Positions 29,962-38,325 of a stretch of DNA of 64,000 bases are shown piece by piece (position 1 is the first letter of the stretch; each line of letters opens with the position of its first letter). The stretch is from positions 392,781 to 456,780 of the forward strand of contig NZ_LMNA01000030.1 in the NCBI RefSeq assembly GCF_001422445.1, given 5' to 3'. Position numbers and translations under genes: made by a program. The notes beneath the pieces were generated by a model that was not told the origin of the DNA, made no database searches, and worked only from the letters and a program-made list of their open reading frames with translations. Source of the stretch: Pseudorhodoferax sp. Leaf274. GTDB lineage: Bacteria; Pseudomonadota; Gammaproteobacteria; Burkholderiales; Burkholderiaceae_C.

Positions 29962-31232
29962 TGCTGCTGCGTTTCTACGGCTGGCTGACCTGGCTGGCGC
30001 AGCCGCTGCTGCGGCGCAAGCTGGCGCGGCGGGCCGCCGCCGAGCCGGGCTACGGCCAGTGGACGGAAGAGCGCTTCGGCCGCTACACCCGGCCGGCCTC
30101 CAGCGGCTGGGTCTGGGTGCATGCGGTCTCGCTGGGCGAGACGCGTGCGGCTGCCGTGCTGGTCGCCGCGCTGCGCGAGCGCCTGCCCGGCATGCGGCTG
30201 CTGCTGACGCACGGCACGGCCACGGGCCGGGCCGAGGGCGCGCGGTTGCTGCGGGACGGCGACCTGCAGGCCTGGCAGCCCTGGGACACGCCGGGCGCCA
30301 CCGCGCGCTTCCTGGCGCAGTTCAGGCCGCAGGTCGGCATCCTCATGGAAACCGAGATCTGGCCCTGGTTGATCGAGAACTGCCGGCGTGCCGGCGTGCC
30401 GGTGGTGCTGGCCAATGCGCGCCTGTCCGAGAAGTCCTTGCAGGGCGCGCAACGCGTGCCCCTGCTGCCGCCCGCCTATGCCGCGCTGGCCGCGGCGTAC
30501 GCGCAGACCGAGGACGATGCGGCGCGGCTGCGCCAGGCCGGGGCACGCGTGGCCGGGGTGTTCGGCAACCTCAAGTTCGATGCCGCGCCCGATGCGGCGC
30601 AGCTGGCGCAGGGCCGCCAATGGCGTTCCGCGGCTGGCAAGCCGGTCGTGCTGTTCGCCAGTTCGCGCGAGGGCGAGGAGGCGGCCTTGCTGGCGCTGCT
30701 GCAGGCCGACGCAGCCGCGGCCGGCGCCGTGCAATGGCTGATCGTGCCGCGCCATCCCCAGCGCTTCGATGCGGTGGCGGATCTGGTCCGCACGCATGGC
30801 TTCGCGGTGGCACGGCGCAGCGGGTGGGGCGATGCGCCGCCGGCCGGCTCCGGCGCCATCTGGCTGGGCGACTCGTTGGGCGAGATGGCGCTGTACTACG
30901 GCCTGGCCGAGATGGCTTTGCTGGGCGGCAGCTTCGAGCCCCTGGGAGGCCAGAACCTGATCGAGGCCGCGGCCTGCGGCTGCCCCGTTCTGATGGGGCC
31001 GCATACCTTCAACTTCGCCGAGGCGGCAGCGCTGGCCGAGCAGGCCGGTGCGGCATTGCGGGTGGCCGATCTGCGGGACGCTGTCGGCCAGGCGCAGCGC
31101 CTGGCCCGGGACTTGCCACTGCGCGAAAAGGCGGCCCAGGCGGCACTGGGCTTCGCCGCGGCGCACCGTGGCGCCGCGGCGCGCACGGCCGATGCCATCA
31201 CGTCACTGCTGGGGCTCGGCCTGCGGCCATAG
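29961..31232 (+). CDS. waaA: 3-deoxy-D-manno-octulosonic acid transferase
   Basis: 423 residues, GT30. An N-terminal membrane-associated helix (FYGWLTWLAQPLLRRKLARR), then WVHAVSLGETRAA with the conserved Gly-Glu catalytic base region, METEIWPWLI, NARLSEKS, and C-terminal GDSLGEMALYY and GGQNLIEAAACGCPVLMGPH donor-binding motifs. Transfers Kdo from CMP-Kdo to lipid A precursor. Final gene of the pgm-waaC-waaA group. Convergent with tctA; a hairpin lies between them. Confidence 0.96.
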   Translation: MLLRFYGWLTWLAQPLLRRKLARRAAAEPGYGQWTEERFGRYTRPASSGWVWVHAVSLGETRAAAVLVAALRERLPGMRLLLTHGTATGRAEGARLLRDGDLQAWQPWDTPGATARFLAQFRPQVGILMETEIWPWLIENCRRAGVPVVLANARLSEKSLQGAQRVPLLPPAYAALAAAYAQTEDDAARLRQAGARVAGVFGNLKFDAAPDAAQLAQGRQWRSAAGKPVVLFASSREGEEAALLALLQADAAAAGAVQWLIVPRHPQRFDAVADLVRTHGFAVARRSGWGDAPPAGSGAIWLGDSLGEMALYYGLAEMALLGGSFEPLGGQNLIEAAACGCPVLMGPHTFNFAEAAALAEQAGAALRVADLRDAVGQAQRLARDLPLREKAAQAALGFAAAHRGAAARTADAITSLLGLGLRP

Positions 31233-31314
31233 CCGGGGAAAGTCAAGGCGCTGAGCTGGGCCGTGGCCAGGCCGTCGCCCAGGCCCGGCATGGCTTTGAA
31301 GTCGGCCCGCTCTA

Positions 31315-31337
31315 GTTCGCCCCGGGGGGGGGCGAAC
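31315..31337. terminator. Hairpin between convergent waaA and tctA
   Basis: Perfect 9-bp stem GTTCGCCCC / GGGGCGAAC closing a five-G loop, sitting 83 bases after waaA and 9 bases after tctA (on the minus strand). There is no T-tract, so it is either a weak bidirectional terminator or an mRNA 3'-end stabiliser. The spacer 31233-31345 otherwise contains no gene. Confidence 0.45.
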
Positions 31338-31345
31338 AGGTAGCG

Positions 31346-32857
31346 TCAGTCCTCGACGAAGGCCTCCTCGCGCTTGGACTTGACCGAGGGCAGCAGCACC
31401 ACGATCAGCAGCACGGCCGCAATCGCCAGCAGCGAAGCCGACAGCGGGCGCGTGACGAACACGCTCCAGTCGCCGCGCGAGAGCAGCAGCGCGCGGCGCA
31501 GGTTCTCTTCCATCATCGGCCCCAGGATCAGGCCCAGCAGCAGCGGCGCCGGTTCGCAGCCCAGCTTGTGGAACAGGTAGCCGACGATGCCGAAGATCGC
31601 GACCATCCAGATCTCGAAGCTGTTGTTGTTCTCCGAGTACACGCCGACCGCGCAGAACAGCACGATGGCAGGGAACAGCCACCGGTAGGGAATCGTCAGC
31701 AGCTTGATCCAGACGCCGATCAGCGGCAGGTTCAGGATGATCAGCATGGCGTTGCCGATCCACATCGAGGCGATCAGGCCCCAGAACAGCTCGGGGTTGC
31801 TGGTCATCACCTGCGGGCCCGGCTGGATGTTGTGGATCGTCATCGCGCCCACCATCAGTGCCATCACGGCGTTGGGCGGGATGCCCAGCGTCAGCAGCGG
31901 GATGAAGGAGGTCTGCGCGCCGGCGTTGTTGGCCGATTCGGGACCGGCCACGCCGCGGATGTTGCCCTGCCCGAACGGCACTTCGCCGGCTTTCAGCTTG
32001 GTGCGCTTCTCGATGGTGTAGGACGCGAAGGCCGACAGCAGGGCGCCGCCGCCGGGCAGAATGCCCAGGGCCGAGCCCAGCGCGGTGCCGCGCAGCACGG
32101 CGGGCGTCATGCGCTTGAAGTCTTCCCTGGTCGGCATCAGGCCCGTGACCTTGGCCGTGAAGACCTCGCGCTCGCTTTCGGACTTGCCCAGGTTGGCGAT
32201 GATCTCGCCATAGCCGAACACGCCCATGGCGATCGCGATGAAGCTGATGCCGTCGGTCAGTTCGGGGATGTCGAAGCTGTAGCGGGCCACGCCCGAGTTC
32301 ACGTCGGTGCCGACCAGGCCGAAGGCCAGGCCCAGAAGGATCATGGCGATGGCCTTGAGCAGCGAGCCCGAGGCCAGCACCACGGCGCCGATCAGGCCCA
32401 GCACCATCAGCGAGAAGTACTCGGCCGGGCCGAACTTGAAGGCCACCTCGGTCAGCGGCGGTGCGAAGGCCGCCAGGATCAGCGTGCCCACGCAGCCCGC
32501 GAAGAACGAGCCCAGGCCGGCCGCGGCCAGCGCGGGCCCGGCCCGCCCCTTGCGCGCCATCTGGTAGCCGTCGATCACGGTCACCACCGAGGAGGCTTCG
32601 CCGGGCAGGTTGACCAGGATGGCCGTGGTGGAACCGCCGTATTGCGCGCCGTAGTAGATGCCGGCCAGCATGATCAGCGCCGCCACCGGGGGCAGAGCGT
32701 AGGTGGCGGGCAGCAGCATGGCGATGGTGGCCACCGGGCCGATGCCGGGCAGCACGCCGATCAGCGTGCCCAGCAGGCAGCCGACGAAGGCATAGGCGAG
32801 GTTCTGGAAGGTGAACGCGACGCCGAAGCCGATGGAAAGGTTGTCGATCAGATCCAT
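31346..32857 (-). CDS. tctA: Tripartite tricarboxylate transporter permease TctA
   Basis: 503-residue large permease subunit with about ten to twelve hydrophobic segments. Family hallmarks: GCLLGTLIGVLPGIGPVATIAMLLP (split in two helices), YYGAQYGGSTTAILVNLPGE, and a second G-rich repeat (ALGILPGGGALLSAF). Works with TctB and a periplasmic TctC receptor to import citrate-like carboxylates using the ion gradient. Ten residues of spacer (25 bases) follow tctB. No tctC is in the window. Confidence 0.95.
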   Translation of the reverse strand: MDLIDNLSIGFGVAFTFQNLAYAFVGCLLGTLIGVLPGIGPVATIAMLLPATYALPPVAALIMLAGIYYGAQYGGSTTAILVNLPGEASSVVTVIDGYQMARKGRAGPALAAAGLGSFFAGCVGTLILAAFAPPLTEVAFKFGPAEYFSLMVLGLIGAVVLASGSLLKAIAMILLGLAFGLVGTDVNSGVARYSFDIPELTDGISFIAIAMGVFGYGEIIANLGKSESEREVFTAKVTGLMPTREDFKRMTPAVLRGTALGSALGILPGGGALLSAFASYTIEKRTKLKAGEVPFGQGNIRGVAGPESANNAGAQTSFIPLLTLGIPPNAVMALMVGAMTIHNIQPGPQVMTSNPELFWGLIASMWIGNAMLIILNLPLIGVWIKLLTIPYRWLFPAIVLFCAVGVYSENNNSFEIWMVAIFGIVGYLFHKLGCEPAPLLLGLILGPMMEENLRRALLLSRGDWSVFVTRPLSASLLAIAAVLLIVVLLPSVKSKREEAFVED

Positions 32858-32882
32858 GGAATGTTCTTGTCGTTGTGGTGGA

Positions 32883-33368
32883 TCAGGCGATGAAGGTCGG
32901 CCAGATCGGGAAGTTGAGCTTGAGGGCCAACTCGAAGGCCACGTAGCTGCCGATGGCCAGCACGGTGGCCAGGATGGCCACGCTCTTCCTGTTGAACTGC
33001 TCGCCCGCCATGCTGGCGATGAAGGTCAGCGCGTAGATCGCGACGATCAGGCCCATGGCCGGGATGCCGAAGGACGGCAGGCCCGCCAGCAGCACGCCGA
33101 AGGCCAGGTTGGCGCCGATGATGTAGCACAGCGGCTTCCACGCGATCTTGCCGATCGGGTCGCCGTCGGCGCCGCCGTGGCGCAGTGCGTTGAGCATGAT
33201 CAGCGAACCGAGGATCGCGATCAGCACGCCCACGATCAGCGGAAAGTAGCCCGGGCCCATGCGTGCGGCACTGCCGACGGTGTAGCTCGTCGCGCCCCAG
33301 GCGAACGCGACGCCGAACGCACTGAACATGGCGCCCGAAAAAAAGTCTCTCTGGCTCTTGATTCCCAA
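32883..33368 (-). CDS. tctB: Tripartite tricarboxylate transporter small subunit TctB
   Basis: 161 residues with four hydrophobic segments, the normal small subunit. I chose the TTG at 33366-33368: it has a full AGGAGG ribosome site five bases upstream and yields GIKSQRDFFSGAMF, the family's usual N-terminus. An ATG at 33401 would add eleven residues (MAPFPHTQEAI) without a ribosome site and would place the AGGAGG inside the gene. Cotranscribed with tctA; the two-component genes lie 118 bases upstream on the same strand. Confidence 0.9.
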   Translation of the reverse strand: MGIKSQRDFFSGAMFSAFGVAFAWGATSYTVGSAARMGPGYFPLIVGVLIAILGSLIMLNALRHGGADGDPIGKIAWKPLCYIIGANLAFGVLLAGLPSFGIPAMGLIVAIYALTFIASMAGEQFNRKSVAILATVLAIGSYVAFELALKLNFPIWPTFIA

Positions 33369-33485
33369 AATTGCCTCCTGCGTGTGGGGGAACGGCGCCA
33401 TGGCGGCGCGCGGGGCGATCGTAGGAAGCCGGCCTGCCGCCGTGCATGACCAGAAGATGAACGTTTGGTTAGGTGGGGCCGGCGG

Positions 33486-34853
33486 TCAGCCGGCGGGCAG
33501 TTTCAGGCGCGCGCGCAGGCCGGGCGCGGCGTCCTCGAACACCAGGCTGGCGCCGTGCAGCTGTGCGATGGCGCGCACGCTGGCCAGGCCCAGGCCGGTG
33601 CCGGGCAGGCGTTCGTCGAGCCGGAAGAAGCGCTGGCCCAGCCGTGCCAGCGCGGCTGCGGGCACGCCGGGCCCGTTGTCGCGCACCGTGAGTTCGACCT
33701 GGCCATCGCGGGCGCGCACGGCCACCTCCACCTGGGCGCCGGGCGTCTGCGCGCTGTACTTGAGCGCGTTGTCGACCAGGTTGGCGGTGGCGCTGGCCAG
33801 CAGGTCGCGGTCGCCCAGCACCTGGGCCGGGTCGTGGCCCACCAGACGCAGCGCGCAGCCCTGGTCTTCGGCGACGGCGGCGTAGAGCTCGACCACGTCG
33901 GCGGCGATGGCGTGCAGCGACTGCGGCGTGAACTGCTGGCGCTGCGCGCCGGCCTCGGCCTCGGCGATCTGCAGGAGCTTGTGGAACACGGTGTTGAGCT
34001 GCTCGAGCTCGCCGATGGTGGCGGCGCTGGCCGCGCGCAGTGCCGCGGCATCGCTGCCCTCGCGCTGGGCGTCGTGCAGGCGCGCCAGCGCGCGCGTGAG
34101 CGGCGTGCGCAGGTTGTGGGCGATGGTGTCGGAGACGTGGCGCACGCCCTGCATCAGGCCTTCGATGCGGTCCAGCATGCGGTTGATGTCGTGCTCCAGC
34201 AGCGCGAACTCGTCGTCGCGCTCGGAGGGTTGCACGCGTTCGGCCAGCCGGCCGGCCGCCACCTGGGCCGCGGTGTTGCGCAGCGCGCCGATGCGCTGCT
34301 CCAGCAGGTCGCGGAACAGGTAGGTGCCACCGACCACCAGCAGCAGCGCGAGGAAGGTGGCGGCCTTGATCGCGTCGCCCACGAGCTCGGCCATCTGCAG
34401 CTGCTCGCTGCGGTCGTGGCCGACCACCAGGCGCGAGCCGTCCGGCAGCTTGCGCGTGGTCAGGTAGCCGGGCGAGGGATGGCCGCTGCGCAGCAGCGTC
34501 TGCTCCTCGATGTCGCTGCCCGAGCTGGGCGGATCGGCAAAGTGCGTGCTGCCGGCGATGCGCCGGCCCTCGGCGTCCAGCAGCACGAGCAGTTCGCGGT
34601 CGGAGTCCTCGCCGTCGCCCAGCGATTCCTCGATGGCCTGCACCAGCGCCTCGCGCCCACCCTGGTCGAAGCGCGCCTCCAGCTGCTGGGTGGTGCCGGC
34701 GATCTGGCGCAGCGTGCGCTGCTCCAGCAGCACCACGGTGCGGATGTAGAACACCGCCAGCGTGATGACCATGATCAGCATGCTCATGCCGGCGAAGGCC
34801 AGCGCGAGGCGGAACGCGGCGGAATGCCGCCAGGCGCGCTTGCTCTGCCTCAT
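33486..34853 (-). CDS. Sensor histidine kinase
   Basis: 455 residues. Membrane helix at about 15-40, periplasmic sensor of roughly 120 residues, second helix at about 163-183, HAMP linker, then HisKA with TIAHNLRTPLTR (phosphorylated His) and HATPase with NLVDNALKYS (N box), RDNGPGVP (G1) and GTGLGLASV (G2). The ligand is unknown; position just upstream of tctBA suggests a carboxylate sensor of the TctE type. Overlaps its response regulator by four bases (ATGA). Confidence 0.93.
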   Translation of the reverse strand: MRQSKRAWRHSAAFRLALAFAGMSMLIMVITLAVFYIRTVVLLEQRTLRQIAGTTQQLEARFDQGGREALVQAIEESLGDGEDSDRELLVLLDAEGRRIAGSTHFADPPSSGSDIEEQTLLRSGHPSPGYLTTRKLPDGSRLVVGHDRSEQLQMAELVGDAIKAATFLALLLVVGGTYLFRDLLEQRIGALRNTAAQVAAGRLAERVQPSERDDEFALLEHDINRMLDRIEGLMQGVRHVSDTIAHNLRTPLTRALARLHDAQREGSDAAALRAASAATIGELEQLNTVFHKLLQIAEAEAGAQRQQFTPQSLHAIAADVVELYAAVAEDQGCALRLVGHDPAQVLGDRDLLASATANLVDNALKYSAQTPGAQVEVAVRARDGQVELTVRDNGPGVPAAALARLGQRFFRLDERLPGTGLGLASVRAIAQLHGASLVFEDAAPGLRARLKLPAG

Positions 34854-35539
34854 GCCGGCGGCTGTGCCGCCAGCTGGTAGCCGGCGCCGCGCACGGTGTG
34901 GATCAGCGGCGACGTGTGGCCGTGGTCGACCTTCTTGCGCAGGCGGTTGATGTGCACGTCGATGACGTTGGTCTGCGGGTCGAACTGGTAGTCCCAGACC
35001 GATTCGAGCAGCATGGTGCGCGTGAGCACCTGGCCGGTGTGGGCCATCAGGAAGGCCAGCAGGCGGAACTCGCGCGGCTGCAGCGCAATGGGCTGGCCGG
35101 CGCGCTCGACGCCGCGCGTCATGAGGTCGATCCTGAGGTCGGCCACCTGCAGGTGGCGCACCTCGGGCGCGCTGCCCGAGCGGCGCACCAGGGCTTCGAG
35201 CCGCGCCGCCAGTTCGGAGAACGCGAAGGGCTTGGTCAGGTAGTCGTCGCCGCCGGCCTTCAGGCCGCGGATGCGCTCGTCGACGGCGCTGAGCGCGCTG
35301 AGCACCAGCACCGGTGTCTTCTTTCCCAGCCGGCGCAGCGTGGCGAGGATGGCCAGGCCGTCCACGTCGCCGGGCAGCATGCGGTCGAGCACGACCACGT
35401 CCCAGTGTTCCTCGACCGCGCGGGCCAGGCCGGTCACGCCGTCGCGGCAGTGCACCACGGCATGGCCCAGTTCACGCAGGCCGTTGCCGATGTAGCGGGC
35501 GTGTTCGGGCTCGTCCTCGATGACCAGGCAGCGCCACAT
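34850..35539 (-). CDS. OmpR-family response regulator
   Basis: 229 residues. Receiver domain with acidic pair (EDE, 8-10), phospho-acceptor Asp52 in VVVLDRMLP, and Lys103 (LTKPF); C-terminal winged helix with REFRLLAFLMAH, the NVIDVHINRLRKKVD recognition region and TVRGAGYQL end. Partner of the overlapping histidine kinase gene; likely regulates tctBA. The ATG shares one base with the stop of trhO upstream (TGATG). Confidence 0.95.
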   Translation of the reverse strand: MWRCLVIEDEPEHARYIGNGLRELGHAVVHCRDGVTGLARAVEEHWDVVVLDRMLPGDVDGLAILATLRRLGKKTPVLVLSALSAVDERIRGLKAGGDDYLTKPFAFSELAARLEALVRRSGSAPEVRHLQVADLRIDLMTRGVERAGQPIALQPREFRLLAFLMAHTGQVLTRTMLLESVWDYQFDPQTNVIDVHINRLRKKVDHGHTSPLIHTVRGAGYQLAAQPPA

Positions 35540-36303
35540 CAGGTGGCGGCAGAGGGATCGGGCTGCAGCGCGCTGTCGACGGCGCGGCGCTCGTCGAACA
35601 CGAAGCAGCCGCCGCGGTAGTGCTTGCCGTCGGTCTCCTCGAAGTACTTGAGGATGCCGCCTTCGAGCTGGTAGACGTGCGTGAGACCGCTCGCGCGCAT
35701 GAGCATGGCGGCCTTCTCGCAGCGGATGCCGCCGGTGCAGTAGCTCACCACGGTCTTGCCTTCGAGCTCGGCCTGGTGCGCGGCCAGCGCGGCCGGGAAG
35801 TCGCTGAACTTGTCGATGCGCCAGTCGATGGCGTTCTCGAAGCCGCCGCAGTCCACCTCGAAGGCGTTGCGCGTGTCCAGCGTGACGACGGGGCGGCCCT
35901 CGTCGTCCATGCCGGCGTCGAGCCAGCGGCGCACGGTAGCCGCCGGCACGGCAGGGGCGCGGCCACCGTCGGCGCTGAAGTCGGGGCGGATCTGCGGCTG
36001 GTCCATGCGGATGATCTCGCGCTTGACCTTGACCAGCATCTTGCGAAACGGCTGCGCGTCGGACCAGCTTTCCTTGGGCGCGATGTCGGCGAAGCGCGCG
36101 TCGGCATGCAGCAGCGCGACGAAGGCGCGCACATCGGCCTCGTGGCCGGCCACGAACAGGTTGATGCCTTCCTCGGCGAGCAGCACGGTGCCCTTCAGGT
36201 GGCGCTCCGTGGCGCAGGCCAGCAGCCGTTCGCGCAGTTCGGCGGCATCGGGCAGGGGGACGAATTTGTAGGCGGAGATGTTCAGGATCGCAGGCACGGG
36301 CAC
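35539..36303 (-). CDS. trhO: tRNA uridine(34) hydroxylase (rhodanese-like)
   Basis: 254 residues. An N-terminal domain (FVPLPDAAELRERLLACATERHLKGTV, split) followed by a rhodanese domain with the active-site CTGGIRCEKA loop. The family makes 5-hydroxyuridine at tRNA position 34 using O2. Shorter than the roughly 350-residue E. coli protein because it lacks the C-terminal extension, as in many betaproteobacteria. The start is GTG at 36301-36303 with AGGA five bases upstream; a second GTG two codons on is possible. Only 15 bases separate it from the divergent DUF599 gene. Confidence 0.9.
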   Translation of the reverse strand: MPVPAILNISAYKFVPLPDAAELRERLLACATERHLKGTVLLAEEGINLFVAGHEADVRAFVALLHADARFADIAPKESWSDAQPFRKMLVKVKREIIRMDQPQIRPDFSADGGRAPAVPAATVRRWLDAGMDDEGRPVVTLDTRNAFEVDCGGFENAIDWRIDKFSDFPAALAAHQAELEGKTVVSYCTGGIRCEKAAMLMRASGLTHVYQLEGGILKYFEETDGKHYRGGCFVFDERRAVDSALQPDPSAAT

Positions 36304-36318
36304 GATTATCCTAGGCCG

Positions 36319-37008
36319 ATGACCGCACTCATGTTTCTGCCCTGGTACGACTGGCTGGCCCTGCTGTGGTTCTTCGGGCTGTGGCTGGGCTATGCGCGGT
36401 TTTCGGGGAGCACGCAGCAGGCCACGCTGCTGCAGACCACCAACCGCTACCGGCGCTACTGGATGGAGCAGGCCACGGCGCGCGACCCGCGCGTGCTGGA
36501 CGGCATCATCGTGCAGGGGCTGTCGAGCAGCCCCTCCTTCTTTGCGTCGACCACCATCATCATCATCGGCGGCCTGCTGGCGTTGCTGGGCGCCACCGAC
36601 AAGGCCTCGGAGTTCGTGCGCGAGATCCCGTTCGCGGTGCGTACCTCGGTGCTGGTGTTCGACCTCAAGGTGATGCTGCTGGCCAGCATCTTCGTCTACG
36701 CCTTCTTCCGCTTCACCTGGTCGATGCGGCAGTACACCTTCGCGGCGCTGGTGATCGGCTCCATGCCCGACCCCGGCGATTTCGCGGCCGGCAAGTTCGA
36801 CCGCAAGCACTTTGCCGACCGCGCCGGCAAGATGCTGGGCATGGCGGCCGAGACCTTCAACGGCGGCGTGCGGGCCTACTACATGTCGTTCGCAGCCACG
36901 GCCTGGTTCTTCTCGTCGCTGGCCTTCGCGGTGGCGACGGCCGCGGTGGTGCTGATTCTGTACAGCCGGGAATTCCGCTCCGAGGTGCTGCACGTGCTGC
37001 GCGACTGA
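36319..37008 (+). CDS. DUF599 family membrane protein
   Basis: 229 residues with four hydrophobic segments (about 8-26, 72-92, 106-128 and 190-215). The W-Y-D-W-x-A-L start and the KASEFVREIPFA and DLKVMLLASIFVYAFFRFTWS region match DUF599, a family of unknown function in the inner membrane. The ATG at 36319 sits six bases after a TATCCT hexamer that could be a -10 box. An ATG four codons downstream is an alternative. Confidence 0.85.
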   Translation: MTALMFLPWYDWLALLWFFGLWLGYARFSGSTQQATLLQTTNRYRRYWMEQATARDPRVLDGIIVQGLSSSPSFFASTTIIIIGGLLALLGATDKASEFVREIPFAVRTSVLVFDLKVMLLASIFVYAFFRFTWSMRQYTFAALVIGSMPDPGDFAAGKFDRKHFADRAGKMLGMAAETFNGGVRAYYMSFAATAWFFSSLAFAVATAAVVLILYSREFRSEVLHVLRD

Positions 37009-37021
37009 ACCGCCGGTTCAG

Positions 37022-37504
37022 TCAGGCATCCAGGTTGCCCTGCACGCGGCGCAGCAGCGCGAGCAGCTGGGCCTTTTCCTCGTCGGCCAGGCCCACGACG
37101 GCCTGGGCCTCCAGCGCCTTGGCCTGTGCCCGCAACGCACGCTGGATCGCTAGGCCCTCAGCCGTGAGCTGCAGCCGCACGTTGCGCCGGTCGGCCGCGT
37201 CGGCCTCGCCCTGCAGCAGGCCGCGTTCGCGCAGGCCCTTGATGAGCCGCGCCAGCTGGGCCTTGTCGCGACCGGTGTGCTGCGCAAGATCGCTCTGCGT
37301 GGCGCCGGGGCGGCGGGCATAGAAGCCCAGCACCTTGCTTTCCATGTGCGTGAGTTCGTGCTCCCCCTGGCGCAGGGCCTGGAACAGCTGCGAGCGGAAC
37401 TGGTGCATGACGTGGTGCACCAACTCCAGAACCTCGTCGTCGGCAGGGTCTTGGCGACCGTGACGGTTGACCTTATCAACTGATTCGCGCATGATTGGGG
37501 ACAT
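37022..37504 (-). CDS. MarR-family transcriptional regulator
   Basis: 160 residues with the MarR winged-helix: ATQSDLAQHTGRDKAQLARLIKGL (HTH, split), and the wing DAADRRNVRLQLTAEG with the conserved D-x-R-x3 residues. Divergent from a siderophore-interacting protein gene by 24 bases, so it probably represses that gene and itself. The start at 37504 has GGAG ten bases upstream; ATG 37492 is a second option. Ligand unknown; iron or oxidative signals are reasonable from context. Confidence 0.88.
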   Translation of the reverse strand: MSPIMRESVDKVNRHGRQDPADDEVLELVHHVMHQFRSQLFQALRQGEHELTHMESKVLGFYARRPGATQSDLAQHTGRDKAQLARLIKGLRERGLLQGEADAADRRNVRLQLTAEGLAIQRALRAQAKALEAQAVVGLADEEKAQLLALLRRVQGNLDA

Positions 37505-37511
37505 TATCAAC
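37473..37511. promoter_or_regulatory. Direct repeat TTATCAAC in MarR/SIP control region
   Basis: Identical octamers at 37473-37480 and 37504-37511, start-to-start 31 bp (about three helical turns). The first is also half of a GTTGA-n5-TCAAC inverted repeat (37466-37480) within the MarR gene's first codons. Good candidates for the MarR operator pair between the divergent genes. Confidence 0.35.
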
Positions 37512-37528
37512 CATCTCCAAGATATCCA

Positions 37529-38272
37529 ATGACTTCTGAAACCATTGCGCCGCGCCAGGTGCACCGTGTCCGCCACGAAATCAAGCGCCGCGAGCTGCAG
37601 GTGGCGCGCGTCGAGACCCTGAGCCCGCAGATGCGCCGCGTGGTGTTCCACGGCGAGGCGCTGGCCGATTTCGTGAGCGCTTCGTACGACGACCACGTCA
37701 AGGTCTTCTTCCCGACGGCCGATGGCGCGGTCGCCCGCGACTACACGCCGCGCCGGTACGACCCCGCCGCGCGGGAACTGGCCGTCGACTTCGCGCTGCA
37801 CGGCGACGGCCCCGCCGCCGACTGGGCACGCCAGGTCCGGCCCGGCCAGCCGCTGACCGTGGCCGGGCCGCGCGGCTCCTTCGTCGTGCCGCTGGACTTC
37901 GACTGGTATGTGCTGGTCGGCGACGAGACCGCCTTGCCGGCCGTGGCGCGGCGGCTGGAGGAATTGCCGGCCGGCAGCCGCGCCATCGTGCGCCTGCACG
38001 TGGCGCCAGCCGACCGGCAGGCGCTGTCCAGCGCCGCCACGCTGGACCTGCAGTGGCTCGACAGCGACGAGTCGCTGCTCGACGCCGTGCGCGCGCTGCA
38101 GCTGCCCGCCGGCCATGGCTACGCCTGGTGCGCGGCCGAAGCGGGCGTGGCCGCCAGCGCCCGCCGCATCCTGGTGGACGAGAAGGGCCACGACCGCAAG
38201 GCGATCCGCGCGGCGGCCTACTGGAAGCGCGGTGCCATCGCCCACCACGAGAACCTGGAAGACCAGGGCTGA
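37529..38272 (+). CDS. Siderophore-interacting protein (ferric-siderophore reductase)
   Basis: 247-residue flavoprotein of the SIP/ViuB type that releases iron from ferric siderophores in the cytoplasm. FAD-binding RDYTPRRY (about 71-78), the second-domain GDETALPAVARRL segment and the C-terminal AAYWKRG motif are all present. NAD(P)H-binding region follows the ferredoxin-reductase fold. Divergent from its presumptive MarR regulator. The ATG lies 17 bases downstream of the second TTATCAAC repeat. Confidence 0.92.
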   Translation: MTSETIAPRQVHRVRHEIKRRELQVARVETLSPQMRRVVFHGEALADFVSASYDDHVKVFFPTADGAVARDYTPRRYDPAARELAVDFALHGDGPAADWARQVRPGQPLTVAGPRGSFVVPLDFDWYVLVGDETALPAVARRLEELPAGSRAIVRLHVAPADRQALSSAATLDLQWLDSDESLLDAVRALQLPAGHGYAWCAAEAGVAASARRILVDEKGHDRKAIRAAAYWKRGAIAHHENLEDQG

Positions 38273-38325
38273 AGGTCTCCCGCCGTGGGGGATTTGCGGG
38301 GGAGAGGGGCTCCTAGAATCCCCCG

